Shown piece after piece: positions 8,227-15,991 of a DNA stretch of 39,070 nucleotides; position 1 is the stretch's first letter; every line of letters starts with the position of its first letter. The translations under genes and the position numbers were made by a program. The notes beneath the pieces were generated by a model. That model was not told the DNA's origin and ran no database searches. It saw only the letters and a list, made by a program, of their open reading frames with translations. The stretch spans positions 1-39,070 of the forward strand of contig NZ_SMKI01000005.1 in the NCBI RefSeq assembly GCF_004348415.1, read 5' to 3'. The stretch is from Streptomyces hainanensis. Its GTDB lineage: Bacteria; Actinomycetota; Actinomycetes; Streptomycetales; Streptomycetaceae.

Positions 8227-8658
8227 ATGCTGGAGTCGCGGGGCGAAGTGGACGAACGGACGAGGCTGGACGGCGAACAATCAACGTGCATCGAGCCTGA
8301 CTCGGCGGTGCAGCGGGTCTTCAACCTGTTGGGCAAGCGCTGGACGGGGGTGCTGATCGCCTCCCTGATGGGTGGCCCGGGTCACTTCACCGACCTCAGG
8401 CGCGCCATCCCCGGCATCAGCGAGCGCATGCTCTCCGACCGCCTCAGCGAGCTCGTCGGCATGGGCCTGCTGAACCGCGAGGTCCAGGAGGGCCCGCCGC
8501 TGCGGGTCACCTACCGGCTGACCAGGGCCGGCCAGGAGCTGCGCCCCGCACTGCTCGAACTGACCACCTGGGCCCAGACGCACCTGGGCCCCGAGGAGAG
8601 CCGGAACTGCCCCAGCGAGGAGCAGCTCGATCCCGGGGCAGCGCGCCGCAGGGCCTAG
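8227..8658 (+). CDS. HxlR-family (DUF24) transcriptional regulator
   Basis: 143 residues. The winged-helix core runs from about 28 to 118: FNLLGKRWTGVLIASLM, HFTDLRRAIPGISERMLSDRLSELVGMGLLNR and a wing VTYRLTRAGQ. Cys21 sits just before helix 1, the place of the redox-sensing cysteine in YodB-type proteins, and a second Cys128 is near the C-terminus. A thiol switch that derepresses the divergent azoR is therefore likely but unproven. GGTAAGGTGG precedes the ATG. Confidence 0.88.
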   Translation: MLESRGEVDERTRLDGEQSTCIEPDSAVQRVFNLLGKRWTGVLIASLMGGPGHFTDLRRAIPGISERMLSDRLSELVGMGLLNREVQEGPPLRVTYRLTRAGQELRPALLELTTWAQTHLGPEESRNCPSEEQLDPGAARRRA

Positions 8659-8667
8659 GCTGTCCGT

Positions 8668-9489
8668 GTGGCGGATGACACGACGACCGAAGCGGAAGAA
8701 GAGGCGGCGGCGACCGCACGACTCGAGGTGGCCGTCCGGGCCGCCGAGGCCGCGCTGATCGAGTTCGAGATCGCGGTGGAGACCTTCCGGATCGAGGTGG
8801 AGAACTTCTCCCGCCTGCACGAGCAGCGCCTCGGCCCCTACTACTCCCGTCTCGAGGAGCTCGACGCGCTGATCGCCGAGGCCGTCGCGGCCCGCACCGG
8901 CGATCCGGAGGACGAGCGCCGCGCCCGCGAGGCGCGCGCCGCCGTCGCGCCGATGCCGGGGATCGCGGACCTCTTCCACGGCTGGCTCGACAGCGACGGC
9001 TTCAGCCCCGAGGCGTACGCGATGCTCACCCAGCAGCCGGTCCAGCAGCCGCCCCGGGTGCGCCCCTCGGACGAGGCCCGCAAGCTCTACCGCGAGCTGG
9101 TCCGCAAGTGCCACCCCGACCTGGCCGTCGACCAGAACGAGCGTGACCGGCGCGACGTCTTCGTCTCCCGCGTCAACCAGGCGTACGCCCGGGGTGACGA
9201 GGACGCGCTGCGCGTCCTCGCCGACGAGTGGGAGCGGGGCCCGCGCGGCGAGGAGCCGGCGTGGGAGCGGCAGGACGAGCTGTACGCCCGCCTGGAGTGG
9301 CTGGCCGAGCGCAAGGACCTGCTGGCCGACGCCGCCGCCGCGCTGGAGGACAGCGCGGTCGGCTCCATGCTGCGGATGGCGGGCGACGACCCGGACGGCA
9401 TGCTGGAGGAGATCGCCGAGGGCCTGCGGCAGCGGGTCGCCGAGCGCGAGGCCGAGCTGGTCCTGCTGCGCGGCGACGGCGCCGAGTAG
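8668..9489 (+). CDS. J-domain-like protein with flanking coiled coils
   Basis: 273 residues. A J-domain-like segment lies at about 134-185, with KLYRELVRKCHPDL carrying HPD at 149-151, the motif that stimulates Hsp70 ATPase. It is not N-terminal as in DnaJ but internal, between charged coiled-coil-like helices (about 8-95 and 190-270). There is no Gly/Phe region or zinc finger. It may target DnaK to a partner bound by the coiled coils. Similar proteins of unknown role occur in actinobacteria. The GTG start at 8668 is 9 bases after the HxlR stop, so the two may be co-transcribed. Confidence 0.75.
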   Translation: MADDTTTEAEEEAAATARLEVAVRAAEAALIEFEIAVETFRIEVENFSRLHEQRLGPYYSRLEELDALIAEAVAARTGDPEDERRAREARAAVAPMPGIADLFHGWLDSDGFSPEAYAMLTQQPVQQPPRVRPSDEARKLYRELVRKCHPDLAVDQNERDRRDVFVSRVNQAYARGDEDALRVLADEWERGPRGEEPAWERQDELYARLEWLAERKDLLADAAAALEDSAVGSMLRMAGDDPDGMLEEIAEGLRQRVAEREAELVLLRGDGAE

Positions 9490-9553
9490 CCCCCCGGCCG
9501 GCCCCGACCGGGCGTCGACCGGTGCCCGGCGGCCGGCGGGTAACCTCGGGGCC

Positions 9554-9898
9554 ATGAGCTTCGCAGCCGTGCAGAACGTGTCCCCCGACGCCGTGCCCCA
9601 AGGGGCGCCGCTGCTCGACGTCCGGGAGCCGGAGGAGTGGCTCGCCGGCCACGCCCCGGGGGCCGTGCACATCCCCATCGGCCAGGTGGTCGAGCGCCTT
9701 CCGGAGATCAGGGACGCCGCCGCCGAGCAGACCCTCTACGTGGTCTGCAAGGTCGGCGGCCGCTCCGCCCAGGTCGCCGCCTACCTCGCCCAGCAGGGCC
9801 TGGACGTGGTCAACGTCGACGGCGGTCTGCACGCCTGGCAGCACGCCGGCCGCCCGCTGGTCGCCGAGCAGGACGGCGCGGAGCCGTTCGTCCTCTGA
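9554..9898 (+). CDS. Single-domain rhodanese-like sulfurtransferase
   Basis: 114 residues, a single rhodanese domain. LLDVREPEEWLAGHAPGAVHIP (20-41) is the CH2A region, and the catalytic Cys65 sits in the loop CKVGGRS. The enzyme would carry persulfide sulfur, or act in redox signalling. A six-residue loop suits sulfur rather than phosphate substrates. It is convergent with the WYL regulator 25 bases on. Confidence 0.9.
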   Translation: MSFAAVQNVSPDAVPQGAPLLDVREPEEWLAGHAPGAVHIPIGQVVERLPEIRDAAAEQTLYVVCKVGGRSAQVAAYLAQQGLDVVNVDGGLHAWQHAGRPLVAEQDGAEPFVL

Positions 9899-9923
9899 GC
9901 CGGCCGGCCCCCCGGGGCCCGGT

Positions 9924-10886
9924 TCAGTCGTCCGGGGCGGCCATCGCCGTGAGGCGGGCGGCGAGGCGGGCGGCGGCCGCCCGCAGCTCCGGCGGGTCCA
10001 CCAACTCCGCCTCCAGGCCCAGCATGGCGATCCGCCCGACGACCACCTCCAGGTCGTCCCCGCCGGCGACCAGCAGGCACCACCCGTCGCGGTCCTCCTC
10101 GACCCGCCCCACCGTGGGCGGCACCAGGTCCCGCACCCGCTCGGCCGTGGCGTGGAGCCGCACCCGGACCACGTGCCGGTACGGCGACTCCGTGACCGAC
10201 CGCCGCACGTAGGCGACCGGGTCCGGGTGCTCCCTGGGCCTGAAGCGCCAGGTCGTCGCCGTCACCCCGCCCATCCGGTCGAGCCGGAAGGTGCGCCAGT
10301 CGCCGCGGTCGACGTCCCACGCCATCAGGTACCAGCGGCGGCCCGTGGTGACCATCCGCACCGGCTCGACCGTGCGCTCCCGCCGCCCGCCGCGCCGGTC
10401 GGCGTACCCGAACCGCACCCGCACCGCGTCGCGGCAGGCCCTGGCCAGCGTCACCAGCACCTCGGCGTCGATCTCGACGCCGGCGCCGACCATGGTGTCG
10501 GTCGCCCCGTGCACCGCCCGCACCTCGGCGCGCAGCCGGGGCGGCATCACCTGGTCGAGCTTGGCCAGCGCCCGCAGCGCCGCCTCGGCCGCGCCGGCGA
10601 CCGTGCCGCCCGACGCCAGCCGCAGCGACACCGCCGTGGCGATGGCCTCCTCGTCGTCGAGGAGCAGCGGCGGCAGCCGGGCGCCCGCGCCCAGTTGGTA
10701 GCCGCCGCCGACGCCCGGCGCCGCGCGCACCGGGTAGCCGAGCGCCCGCAGCCGCTCAACGTCGCGGCGCACCGAGCGGTCGGTGACCCCCAGCTCGGCG
10801 GCCAGCTCCGTGGCGGTCCACGACGCCCGGCGCTGCAACAGCGCCAGCAGCCGGAGCACCCGTTCGGTCGTCGTCTCGACGGTCAT
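9924..10886 (-). CDS. WYL-domain HTH regulator (YafY-like)
   Basis: 320 residues. An N-terminal HTH_11 domain (about 5-60: LLALLQRRASWTATELAAELGVTDRSVRRDVERL) is followed by a WYL domain (about 140-220, with VRMVTTGRRWYLMAWD) and a C-terminal WCX-like part. WYL proteins sense ligands, often nucleic acids or nucleotides, and control stress or defence genes. I take the ATG at 10886; the frame continues 21 codons upstream into the divergent promoter. The DinB/VOC pair starts 61 bases away on the other strand and is the likely target. Confidence 0.88.
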   Translation of the reverse strand: MTVETTTERVLRLLALLQRRASWTATELAAELGVTDRSVRRDVERLRALGYPVRAAPGVGGGYQLGAGARLPPLLLDDEEAIATAVSLRLASGGTVAGAAEAALRALAKLDQVMPPRLRAEVRAVHGATDTMVGAGVEIDAEVLVTLARACRDAVRVRFGYADRRGGRRERTVEPVRMVTTGRRWYLMAWDVDRGDWRTFRLDRMGGVTATTWRFRPREHPDPVAYVRRSVTESPYRHVVRVRLHATAERVRDLVPPTVGRVEEDRDGWCLLVAGGDDLEVVVGRIAMLGLEAELVDPPELRAAAARLAARLTAMAAPDD

Positions 10887-10947
10887 CTGGTCATCGTTCC
10901 ACGCATCACGGAACGATCCTGTCCGGAATATGCGGGAGGCTGGCGCC

Positions 10948-11532
10948 ATGACCGACCAGACCTGGAGCCGGACCTGGAACCCGCTGCTCCGCGATCAGCT
11001 CGACTGGCACTGGACGCACCAGCTGCGCAAGCGACTCGACGGACTCACCGACGACGAGTACTTCTGGGAGCCGGTACCCGACTGCTGGAACGTGCGCCCG
11101 CGCGGCACCGGAACCGCGCCGGTGCTGGCCGGTTCCGGCACGATGACCATCGACTTCGCGATGCCGGAGCCCAGCCCGCCGCCCCTCACCACCATCTCGT
11201 GGCGGCTCGCCCACGTGATCGTCGGCGTACTCGCGATGCGCAACGCCTCGCACTTCGGCCGGGTGCCGACCGACTACCAGTCGTTCGCGTACGCCCCGAC
11301 CGCCGCCGAGGCGCTGGCCCAACTCGACGCCGAGTACGCCGCGTGGCAGGCCGGCGTCGAGTCCCTCGGCGAGGCCGGTCTGGCCCGCCCGTGCGGCGAG
11401 GCGGAGGGGCCGTACGCCGAACGACCGATGGCGGAGCTGGTGTTGCACATCAACCGGGAGGTCGTCCACCACCTCTCCGAGGTGTGCCTGCTCCGCGACC
11501 TGTACCTGCACACTCCACGAAAGGCGAGCTGA
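10948..11532 (+). CDS. DinB-family protein
   Basis: 194 residues. A four-helix DinB-like bundle: an early W-x-W-TH segment (DWHWTHQLRKRLDGLTDDEYFW), a central SWRLAHVIVGV and a late LHINREVVHHLSEVCLLRD supply the usual metal-binding histidines. Family members are thiol-dependent transferases such as mycothiol or bacillithiol S-transferases, but most are uncharacterised. GGGAGG lies upstream of the ATG at 10948. It is followed after one base by a VOC gene, so translation is coupled, and it is divergent from the WYL regulator. Confidence 0.82.
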   Translation: MTDQTWSRTWNPLLRDQLDWHWTHQLRKRLDGLTDDEYFWEPVPDCWNVRPRGTGTAPVLAGSGTMTIDFAMPEPSPPPLTTISWRLAHVIVGVLAMRNASHFGRVPTDYQSFAYAPTAAEALAQLDAEYAAWQAGVESLGEAGLARPCGEAEGPYAERPMAELVLHINREVVHHLSEVCLLRDLYLHTPRKAS

Positions 11533-11533
11533 G

Positions 11534-11971
11534 ATGGCCCGCGACGTTCAGATCACGTTCGACTGCGCCGACCCGGCGGCGCTCTCCGCCTTCTGGGCCG
11601 AGGCCCTCGACTACCGGCTCCAGGACTCGCCGCCCGGCTTCGCGTCCTGGGACCAGGCCCTGGACGCGATGGGCGTGCCGCCCGAGCGCCGCAACGACCG
11701 CTCGGCGGTGGTCGATCCGGAGGGGGCGGGCCCGCGGCTGTTCTTCCAGCGGGTGCCGGAGGGCAAGGCGGCCAAGAACCGGGTGCACCTCGACGTGCGC
11801 GCCGCCCCGGGGCTGGCCGGCGACGCGCGGATGGCGGCCCTGGAGGCGGCGGCCGAACGGCTCGTGGCGCTCGGCGCCACCCGGCTCGAACGGCACGAGC
11901 CCGCGCCGCCGCTCGGCGGCGGCCACCTCGTGCTGGCCGACCCCGAGGGCAACGAGTTCTGCCTCGACTGA
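11534..11971 (+). CDS. VOC-superfamily (glyoxalase-like) protein
   Basis: 145 residues. It shows two beta-alpha-beta-beta-beta modules: VQITFDCADPAALSAFWAEAL at the start and VHLDVRA plus LADPEGNEFCLD at the end. This is the Glyoxalase_6-like type often annotated as a bleomycin-resistance or glyoxalase protein; binding of metal or substrate is unproven. It begins one base after the DinB stop (TGAGATG), so the two are one operon. The last 16 bases around its stop codon are tandemly duplicated. Confidence 0.85.
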   Translation: MARDVQITFDCADPAALSAFWAEALDYRLQDSPPGFASWDQALDAMGVPPERRNDRSAVVDPEGAGPRLFFQRVPEGKAAKNRVHLDVRAAPGLAGDARMAALEAAAERLVALGATRLERHEPAPPLGGGHLVLADPEGNEFCLD

Positions 11972-11990
11972 CCCCTGCCTCGACTGACCC
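11959..11990. repeat. 16-bp tandem duplication across a stop codon
   Basis: The unit CTGCCTCGACTGACCC occurs twice head to tail, followed by a partial third copy CTGCC. It covers the final Cys-Leu-Asp-stop codons of the VOC gene and copies them into the spacer. It looks like a recent slippage event. Confidence 0.8.
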
Positions 11991-12005
11991 CTGCCACCCC
12001 GCCCG

Positions 12006-13127
12006 TCAACGGCCGTCCGCGCAGAGGGCGGTGTCGACGGTCTCCTGGAGGTGGGTGCGGGTGTCGCCCGGCATGGCCATGGTGGTCGTGTAGACCGTCA
12101 CCGTCCGGGAGCCGGCGGCGCGGGAGCCTGGCAGGTGGCCGCCGAGCACCGTGTCGCCCGGCAGGTCGCCGCCGTGGCCGTAGTAGCGGCCGCCGCAGCT
12201 CAGCGGGAAGCTCGCGATGCCGTACCCGTACCGGGTGTCCTCCGGGTGGACCCCGTCGCCGCCGACGGTGGACGCGTCGTGCGTCATCAGCCAGACCGCC
12301 CAGCGCGGCAGGAGCTCGCCGTCGAACAGCGCCTCCCAGAAGGCGTTCAGGTCCTCCGGGGTGGACACCAGGCCGCCCGCGGCGCCGAAGAGGTGGCCGG
12401 GCAGCTCGGTCAGGTCGGTGGGGCCGGCCTCCGGGTCGGCCGGGCTCACACCGTAGTTGTGGGCGTGCGGCCCCCGGAGGGCCGTCTCGCCCGGCTCCGG
12501 CCAGTAGGTGGCGTCGAGACCCAGCGGCTCGATGACGGTGTCCTCGACGTACGTGCGGAAGTCGTCGCCCGTCACGCTCTCGATGATCATGCCGAGGACC
12601 AGGTAGTTGGTGTTGGAGTAGGCCCAGTCGGTGCCGGGCTCGAACAGCGGCTCCTGGGAGAGCGCGAGCGCCAGGTGGTCCTCGGGCGTCGAGTCGACGG
12701 CCGTCCAGTCCATCAGGCCGACGTACTCCGGCAGGCCGCTGCGCTGCGCCAGCAACTCCCGCACGGTGACCTCGCTCCCGGCGAGCCGCGGCACGTACGC
12801 GCCGGCCCGGTCGCCGAGGCCCAGCCGCCCGTCGAGGATCAGCCGCATGACCGCCACCGACGTGAACGACTTGCTGTTGCTGGCGATCCGCACCCGGCCG
12901 TCGGCGCCGACCATCGGCCGGTCGGTGCCGGACTCCGCGGTGCCCGCCCGGTAGGTCGCGTCGCCGGTGAACGCCAGCGCGCCCGGCACACCGTCCTGCT
13001 CCACCAGCCGGTCCACCTGCTCCCGCACCGGGTCCGTGTCCCGACCGCCGGCCGCGGCGACCGGGGCCGCCACCCCCACCAGGGTGGCGGCGAACAGGGC
13101 GGCGGCGGTGAGGCGGCGGCGAATCAT
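12006..13127 (-). CDS. Secreted serine hydrolase / D-Ala-D-Ala carboxypeptidase-like
   Basis: 373 residues. A classic signal peptide (MIRRRLTAAALFAATLVGVAAPVAAA, cut near 26) directs export. The penicillin-binding fold follows: SNSK at 83-86 with the catalytic serine, YSN at 170-172, and HGG in YYGHGGDLPGD. These are hallmarks of family S12 DD-carboxypeptidases such as the Streptomyces R61 enzyme and related esterases. It probably acts on peptidoglycan stem peptides outside the membrane. AGGGAGCTCCTG precedes the ATG. Unlike the hydrolase at 2249-3640, this one is exported. Confidence 0.9.
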   Translation of the reverse strand: MIRRRLTAAALFAATLVGVAAPVAAAGGRDTDPVREQVDRLVEQDGVPGALAFTGDATYRAGTAESGTDRPMVGADGRVRIASNSKSFTSVAVMRLILDGRLGLGDRAGAYVPRLAGSEVTVRELLAQRSGLPEYVGLMDWTAVDSTPEDHLALALSQEPLFEPGTDWAYSNTNYLVLGMIIESVTGDDFRTYVEDTVIEPLGLDATYWPEPGETALRGPHAHNYGVSPADPEAGPTDLTELPGHLFGAAGGLVSTPEDLNAFWEALFDGELLPRWAVWLMTHDASTVGGDGVHPEDTRYGYGIASFPLSCGGRYYGHGGDLPGDTVLGGHLPGSRAAGSRTVTVYTTTMAMPGDTRTHLQETVDTALCADGR

Positions 13128-13246
13128 CAGGAGCTCCCTGGGTGTTGTGCCGGTGGTTCCGATCGACTGCCCCAAGCCTCTCGGCCGACCGGCCGCCGGG
13201 CACTGGCCGCAGACACCCGACGTGACGGTGTACCCAGCACCACCCG

Positions 13247-13645
13247 TCAGGTGGGCTCGGGGAGTGCGCCGAGCCGCGCCGCGACCCGCTCGCGCAACAG
13301 CAGGTACTCCGCCCAGCGCCGCGGCAGCGGCCCCGGCGGACGCTCCACGACGCGCGCCGCCGTGACGTCCTGCCCGCGCTGGAACTGCTCGCGCGTCAGG
13401 TCGAGTTCGACTCCGCTGGACAGCCGGTTCCACCAGTGGAAGCCGTGCTGGACCCCGTCGAGATACACCTCCCCCACCACGAGGTCGCCCCCGAAGACGT
13501 CGTTGACGACCAGCGCCGTGACATCGCAGTGCCCCCAGGCCGGGTTCTCCGGCCCCCACTCGGCCTGGTTGTCGGGCGAACACGTGTCGGCGGCCCAACT
13601 CGCGCGCAACGCCCGGTCGAGGCCCACCAGGTTCCAAGGAGTCAT
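13247..13645 (-). CDS. YunG-like hypothetical protein
   Basis: 132 residues. It resembles the small YunG family: an opening WAADTCSP, PAWGHCDVTALVVNDVFGGDLVVGEV in the middle, HGFHWWNRLSSGVELDLTREQF after it. The conserved Cys and His (GHCDVTA, HGFHWWN) look like a papain-type dyad and suggest a cysteine-protease-like fold, but the function is unknown. It is a single gene; the upstream spacer contains direct and inverted repeats. Confidence 0.75.
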   Translation of the reverse strand: MTPWNLVGLDRALRASWAADTCSPDNQAEWGPENPAWGHCDVTALVVNDVFGGDLVVGEVYLDGVQHGFHWWNRLSSGVELDLTREQFQRGQDVTAARVVERPPGPLPRRWAEYLLLRERVAARLGALPEPT

Positions 13646-13697
13646 GGCCCCAGCATCACAGTCGCCACTGACACCGCCGTGCTGCGCGCGGTGTGGA

Positions 13698-13748
13698 GGG
13701 TGTCACCAGCGGGGTGTCACCAGCCCCCCTGTGAACACGGGTCACAGG
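13698..13748. promoter_or_regulatory. Direct and inverted repeats before lipoprotein gene
   Basis: GGGTGTCACCAGC occurs at 13698-13710 and again at 13712-13724, a 14-base period. It is followed by the inverted repeat CCTGTGA (13728-13734) / TCACAGG (13742-13748). All lie in the divergent region between the YunG-like and lipoprotein genes. They look like regulator sites, but no regulator gene is adjacent. Confidence 0.4.
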
Positions 13749-13839
13749 GCCATGGGTCGGAGCGGAGAACTTTTCTAGCGTTCTTCCCGTCGGAACACGA
13801 CGAACCGAAGTGTGAAGCAACTCGTTGGAGGAAAGTCCC

Positions 13840-14763
13840 ATGGCCCGCAAGAAGTTCGGAACGGCCGCCGCGATCGCGCTCTGCACCGCCCTGGCAGGTG
13901 TGACGCTCGTCGGCTGCTCCGACTCCGACCCGGACGCGGAGTCGGCCCCGGAGACGGAGGCGACCACCGAGGCCCCCGCCGGGGACGCGGACGAGGAACT
14001 GCTCACCGGCCCCCGGACGATCACGGTCGGGGAGTACTCGGTCAACGTCTCCTGCTCCGGCACCCCGGTCGACGGCCGGCCGACCGTCGTCCTGCTGCAC
14101 GGCGGTGGCGACGACCTGTTGACCATGGCCGACTTCCAGGAGGCGCTGAGCGCGGAAGGCCGGGTCTGTTCCTACGACCGGCTGGGCGCCGGCGGCAGCG
14201 ACCAGCCCGCCGGGCCGCAGGACTTCGACGACACCAGCGAGGTGCTGGACGGCGTGCTGGCCCAGGTCGCAGGCGACGAGGGCGCGGTGCTGGCCGGCCA
14301 CTCGATGGGTGGGCTGATCGCCGCCCGCTACGCCCCCGACCACCAGGACCGGGTCGCCGGCCTGGTGCTGCTGGACGCCACCCCGCCCACCCAGGTCGGT
14401 GACCTCACCAACCGGATCCCGGAGTCGGCCACCGGCCCGGCCGCCGAGGTGCGCGCCCAGACCCTCGCCATCTTCGAGGGCCAGAACCCGGAGCAGCTGG
14501 TCTTCACCGACGGCGAGGTCCGCTCGGCCGGCGACATCCCGGTGCGGGTCGTCCAGCACGGCGTGCAGTACCTCGGCGAGGTCCCCGAGTACGGGGCCGG
14601 CCTGGAGGAGGACTGGACCGCGGGCCAGGAGCAGTGGCTGGCGCTGTCCAGCGACAGCGAGCTCAGCACCGCCGAGAACAGCGGCCACTACATCCACGTC
14701 GAGGCACCCGACGTGGCCGCCGACGCCGTCAACGAGGTCGCCGGCCTGGCCACCGCCGGCTGA
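13840..14763 (+). CDS. Alpha/beta-hydrolase lipoprotein
   Basis: 307 residues. The N-terminus is a lipoprotein signal with lipobox LVGC and lipidated Cys26, then an acidic Asp/Glu/Ala linker (27-52). The alpha/beta-hydrolase fold follows: oxyanion HGGG at 87-90, nucleophile Ser155 in GHSMGG, and a C-terminal NSGHYIHVEAP carrying the catalytic His. It should be a membrane-anchored extracellular esterase or peptidase-like hydrolase; the substrate is unknown. The ATG at 13840 has GGAGGAAA upstream; an in-frame ATG 15 bases earlier falls in the ribosome site. It ends before a strong terminator. Confidence 0.9.
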   Translation: MARKKFGTAAAIALCTALAGVTLVGCSDSDPDAESAPETEATTEAPAGDADEELLTGPRTITVGEYSVNVSCSGTPVDGRPTVVLLHGGGDDLLTMADFQEALSAEGRVCSYDRLGAGGSDQPAGPQDFDDTSEVLDGVLAQVAGDEGAVLAGHSMGGLIAARYAPDHQDRVAGLVLLDATPPTQVGDLTNRIPESATGPAAEVRAQTLAIFEGQNPEQLVFTDGEVRSAGDIPVRVVQHGVQYLGEVPEYGAGLEEDWTAGQEQWLALSSDSELSTAENSGHYIHVEAPDVAADAVNEVAGLATAG

Positions 14764-14779
14764 GCACCCGACCCGACCC

Positions 14780-14807
14780 GGCCCGGCAGCCCCCCGGCTG
14801 CCGGGCC
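14780..14807 (+). terminator. Intrinsic terminator (bidirectional)
   Basis: GGCCCGGCAGCC (14780-14791) and GGCTGCCGGGCC (14796-14807) form a perfect 12-bp stem with a CCCC loop, followed by TTC. It lies between the converging lipoprotein hydrolase and tautomerase genes and can serve both. Confidence 0.8.
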
Positions 14808-14827
14808 TTCGGCGTGCGCGCCGCGCG

Positions 14828-15211
14828 TCAGGCCACCGCGCCGGCCACTCCGCTGCGGCCGGCCGGGACGCCCGCGATCGTCACGATGACCTGCTCGCGG
14901 ACGGCCTCGCCGAGCACGTCGACCACGGCCTCGGTGGCGTTGGCGACCAGGCGGGCCGGGGCGTCCGGGATCTGCGGCAGGTGGTAGGCGGCCTCGCGCA
15001 TGCTGAGGGTGACGAGCGGCGCGACGAGGTCGGTCGGGGCGCCGCCGATGCCCCGGCGGTGCGCCGGGATGCCGATCAGGTCCACCCCGACGAGGCGGCG
15101 GAACTCCTCGCCGTAGACGGCGCCCACCGCGTCGGTCAGGGCGCCGATCAGCTTCGGTTCTACCGTTCCGTCGAGGGCGTCCTCGCGGATGTGCACGCTG
15201 AAGTGCGGCAT
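14828..15211 (-). CDS. Tautomerase-family protein
   Basis: 127 residues. The sequence begins Met-Pro-His, and after Met removal Pro1 would be the catalytic base of the 4-oxalocrotonate tautomerase/MIF superfamily. Two beta-alpha-beta modules are visible: PHFSVHIREDALDGTVEPKLIGALTDAV, and near 91-112 an ANATEAVVDVLGEAVREQVIVTI segment. The length fits a fused-dimer tautomerase. The start at 15211 gives the Pro1; a longer frame upstream would bury it. It is divergent from a MarR regulator with clear operators between them. Confidence 0.82.
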   Translation of the reverse strand: MPHFSVHIREDALDGTVEPKLIGALTDAVGAVYGEEFRRLVGVDLIGIPAHRRGIGGAPTDLVAPLVTLSMREAAYHLPQIPDAPARLVANATEAVVDVLGEAVREQVIVTIAGVPAGRSGVAGAVA

Positions 15212-15252
15212 GGTGGGATCTCCGTTCAGGCCGGTACATAGGATGGAGGGAA

Positions 15253-15290
15253 GCTGGCTTTGCCAGCAAAGCATCTTTGATGACAAAGAT
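15253..15290. promoter_or_regulatory. Overlapping MarR operator dyads
   Basis: CTTTGC (15258-15263) / GCAAAG (15266-15271) is a perfect dyad with a CA spacer. ATCTTTG (15273-15279) / CAAAGAT (15284-15290) is a second dyad with a 4-base spacer. GCTGG (15253-15257) / CCAGC (15263-15267) overlaps the first. They lie 20-50 bases before the MarR gene and 40-80 before the tautomerase gene. A shared autoregulatory operator is the likely role. Confidence 0.6.
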
Positions 15291-15309
15291 AAAACGGGAG
15301 AGGGGTGCG

Positions 15310-15822
15310 ATGTCAAGGCCCGAGCCGCGCGGTGACGTGGCGGCGGCTGCCGCGAGCGGGGTCGACGACACCGTCAGGGACCTGCTGCTGCTGATGCCCC
15401 GGATGGTGGGCCGGGTCAAGAAGATCCCGGTGCCCGAGGCGCTGCGGTCCCTCGCGCTGGCCCCGCGACACCTCTCGCTGCTGTCCTACCTGCTCTTCGA
15501 CGGGGCGATGACCGTCAACGAACTGGCCGCCCGACTCCAGGTCGCGCCGACGACGGTGAGCCTGCTGATCGGCGACCTGAGCCGGAAGGGCATCCTGGAG
15601 CGGCACGAGGACCCGGCCGACCGGCGGCGGCGGATCATCCGCATCGCGGCCGACCAGCAACCCGCGATCGCCGCCTGGCTCGCCCCCGGCGCGGCCGCGT
15701 GGCGCGAGGCGTTGGCACCCCTGACGCCCGAGCAGCGGCGGCTGTTCGTCGACACGTTGCTCGCGTACGAGGCCGCGGTCAGCCGCGAGGGGTCGAACCA
15801 GGAGCCGGCGCCGGGGCGTTGA
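15310..15822 (+). CDS. MarR-family transcriptional regulator
   Basis: 170 residues. The winged helix spans about 55-125: LAPRHLSLLSYLLFDGAMTVNELAARLQVAPTTVSLLIGDLSRKGILERHEDPADRRRRIIRI, with the DPADRRR wing typical of MarR proteins. Flanking helices form the dimer part. The ATG at 15310 follows GGGAGAGG. It is divergent from the tautomerase and probably represses both itself and that gene until a phenolic or similar ligand binds. Confidence 0.9.
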   Translation: MSRPEPRGDVAAAAASGVDDTVRDLLLLMPRMVGRVKKIPVPEALRSLALAPRHLSLLSYLLFDGAMTVNELAARLQVAPTTVSLLIGDLSRKGILERHEDPADRRRRIIRIAADQQPAIAAWLAPGAAAWREALAPLTPEQRRLFVDTLLAYEAAVSREGSNQEPAPGR

Positions 15823-15865
15823 CGAGCAGTTCGACCAGGGCGCGGGCCCGCCGGGCCGGCGTCCT

Positions 15866-15991
15866 CCTGTCCGGCGTCGAGGTCGCGAGCCGCGCACCTT
15901 CGAGGAGTGGGCCCGCGCCCACGCCCGCGAGTTCCCCCAGGAACCGTCCGGGGGCCGGACCGTCGGTCAGCTCAGCCGGGCGTCGGCGTAG
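15866..15991 (+). pseudogene. Possible C-terminal remnant of an NmrA-like reductase
   Basis: In one frame this stretch reads GREPRTFEEWARAHAREF and ends at a TAG at 15989-15991. GRxPRxFxEWAxxHA is a common C-terminal end of NAD(P)-binding NmrA-type proteins. There is no start and no upstream Rossmann part; the preceding sequence is the MarR gene. The end overlaps the last 25 bases of the TipA-like gene. It may be a deletion relic, or chance. The other frames show nothing better. Confidence 0.3.

Noticed and set aside
9899..9923. Terminator between rhodanese and WYL genes
   Set aside because: GC-rich with many possible short pairings, but no clear dominant stem.
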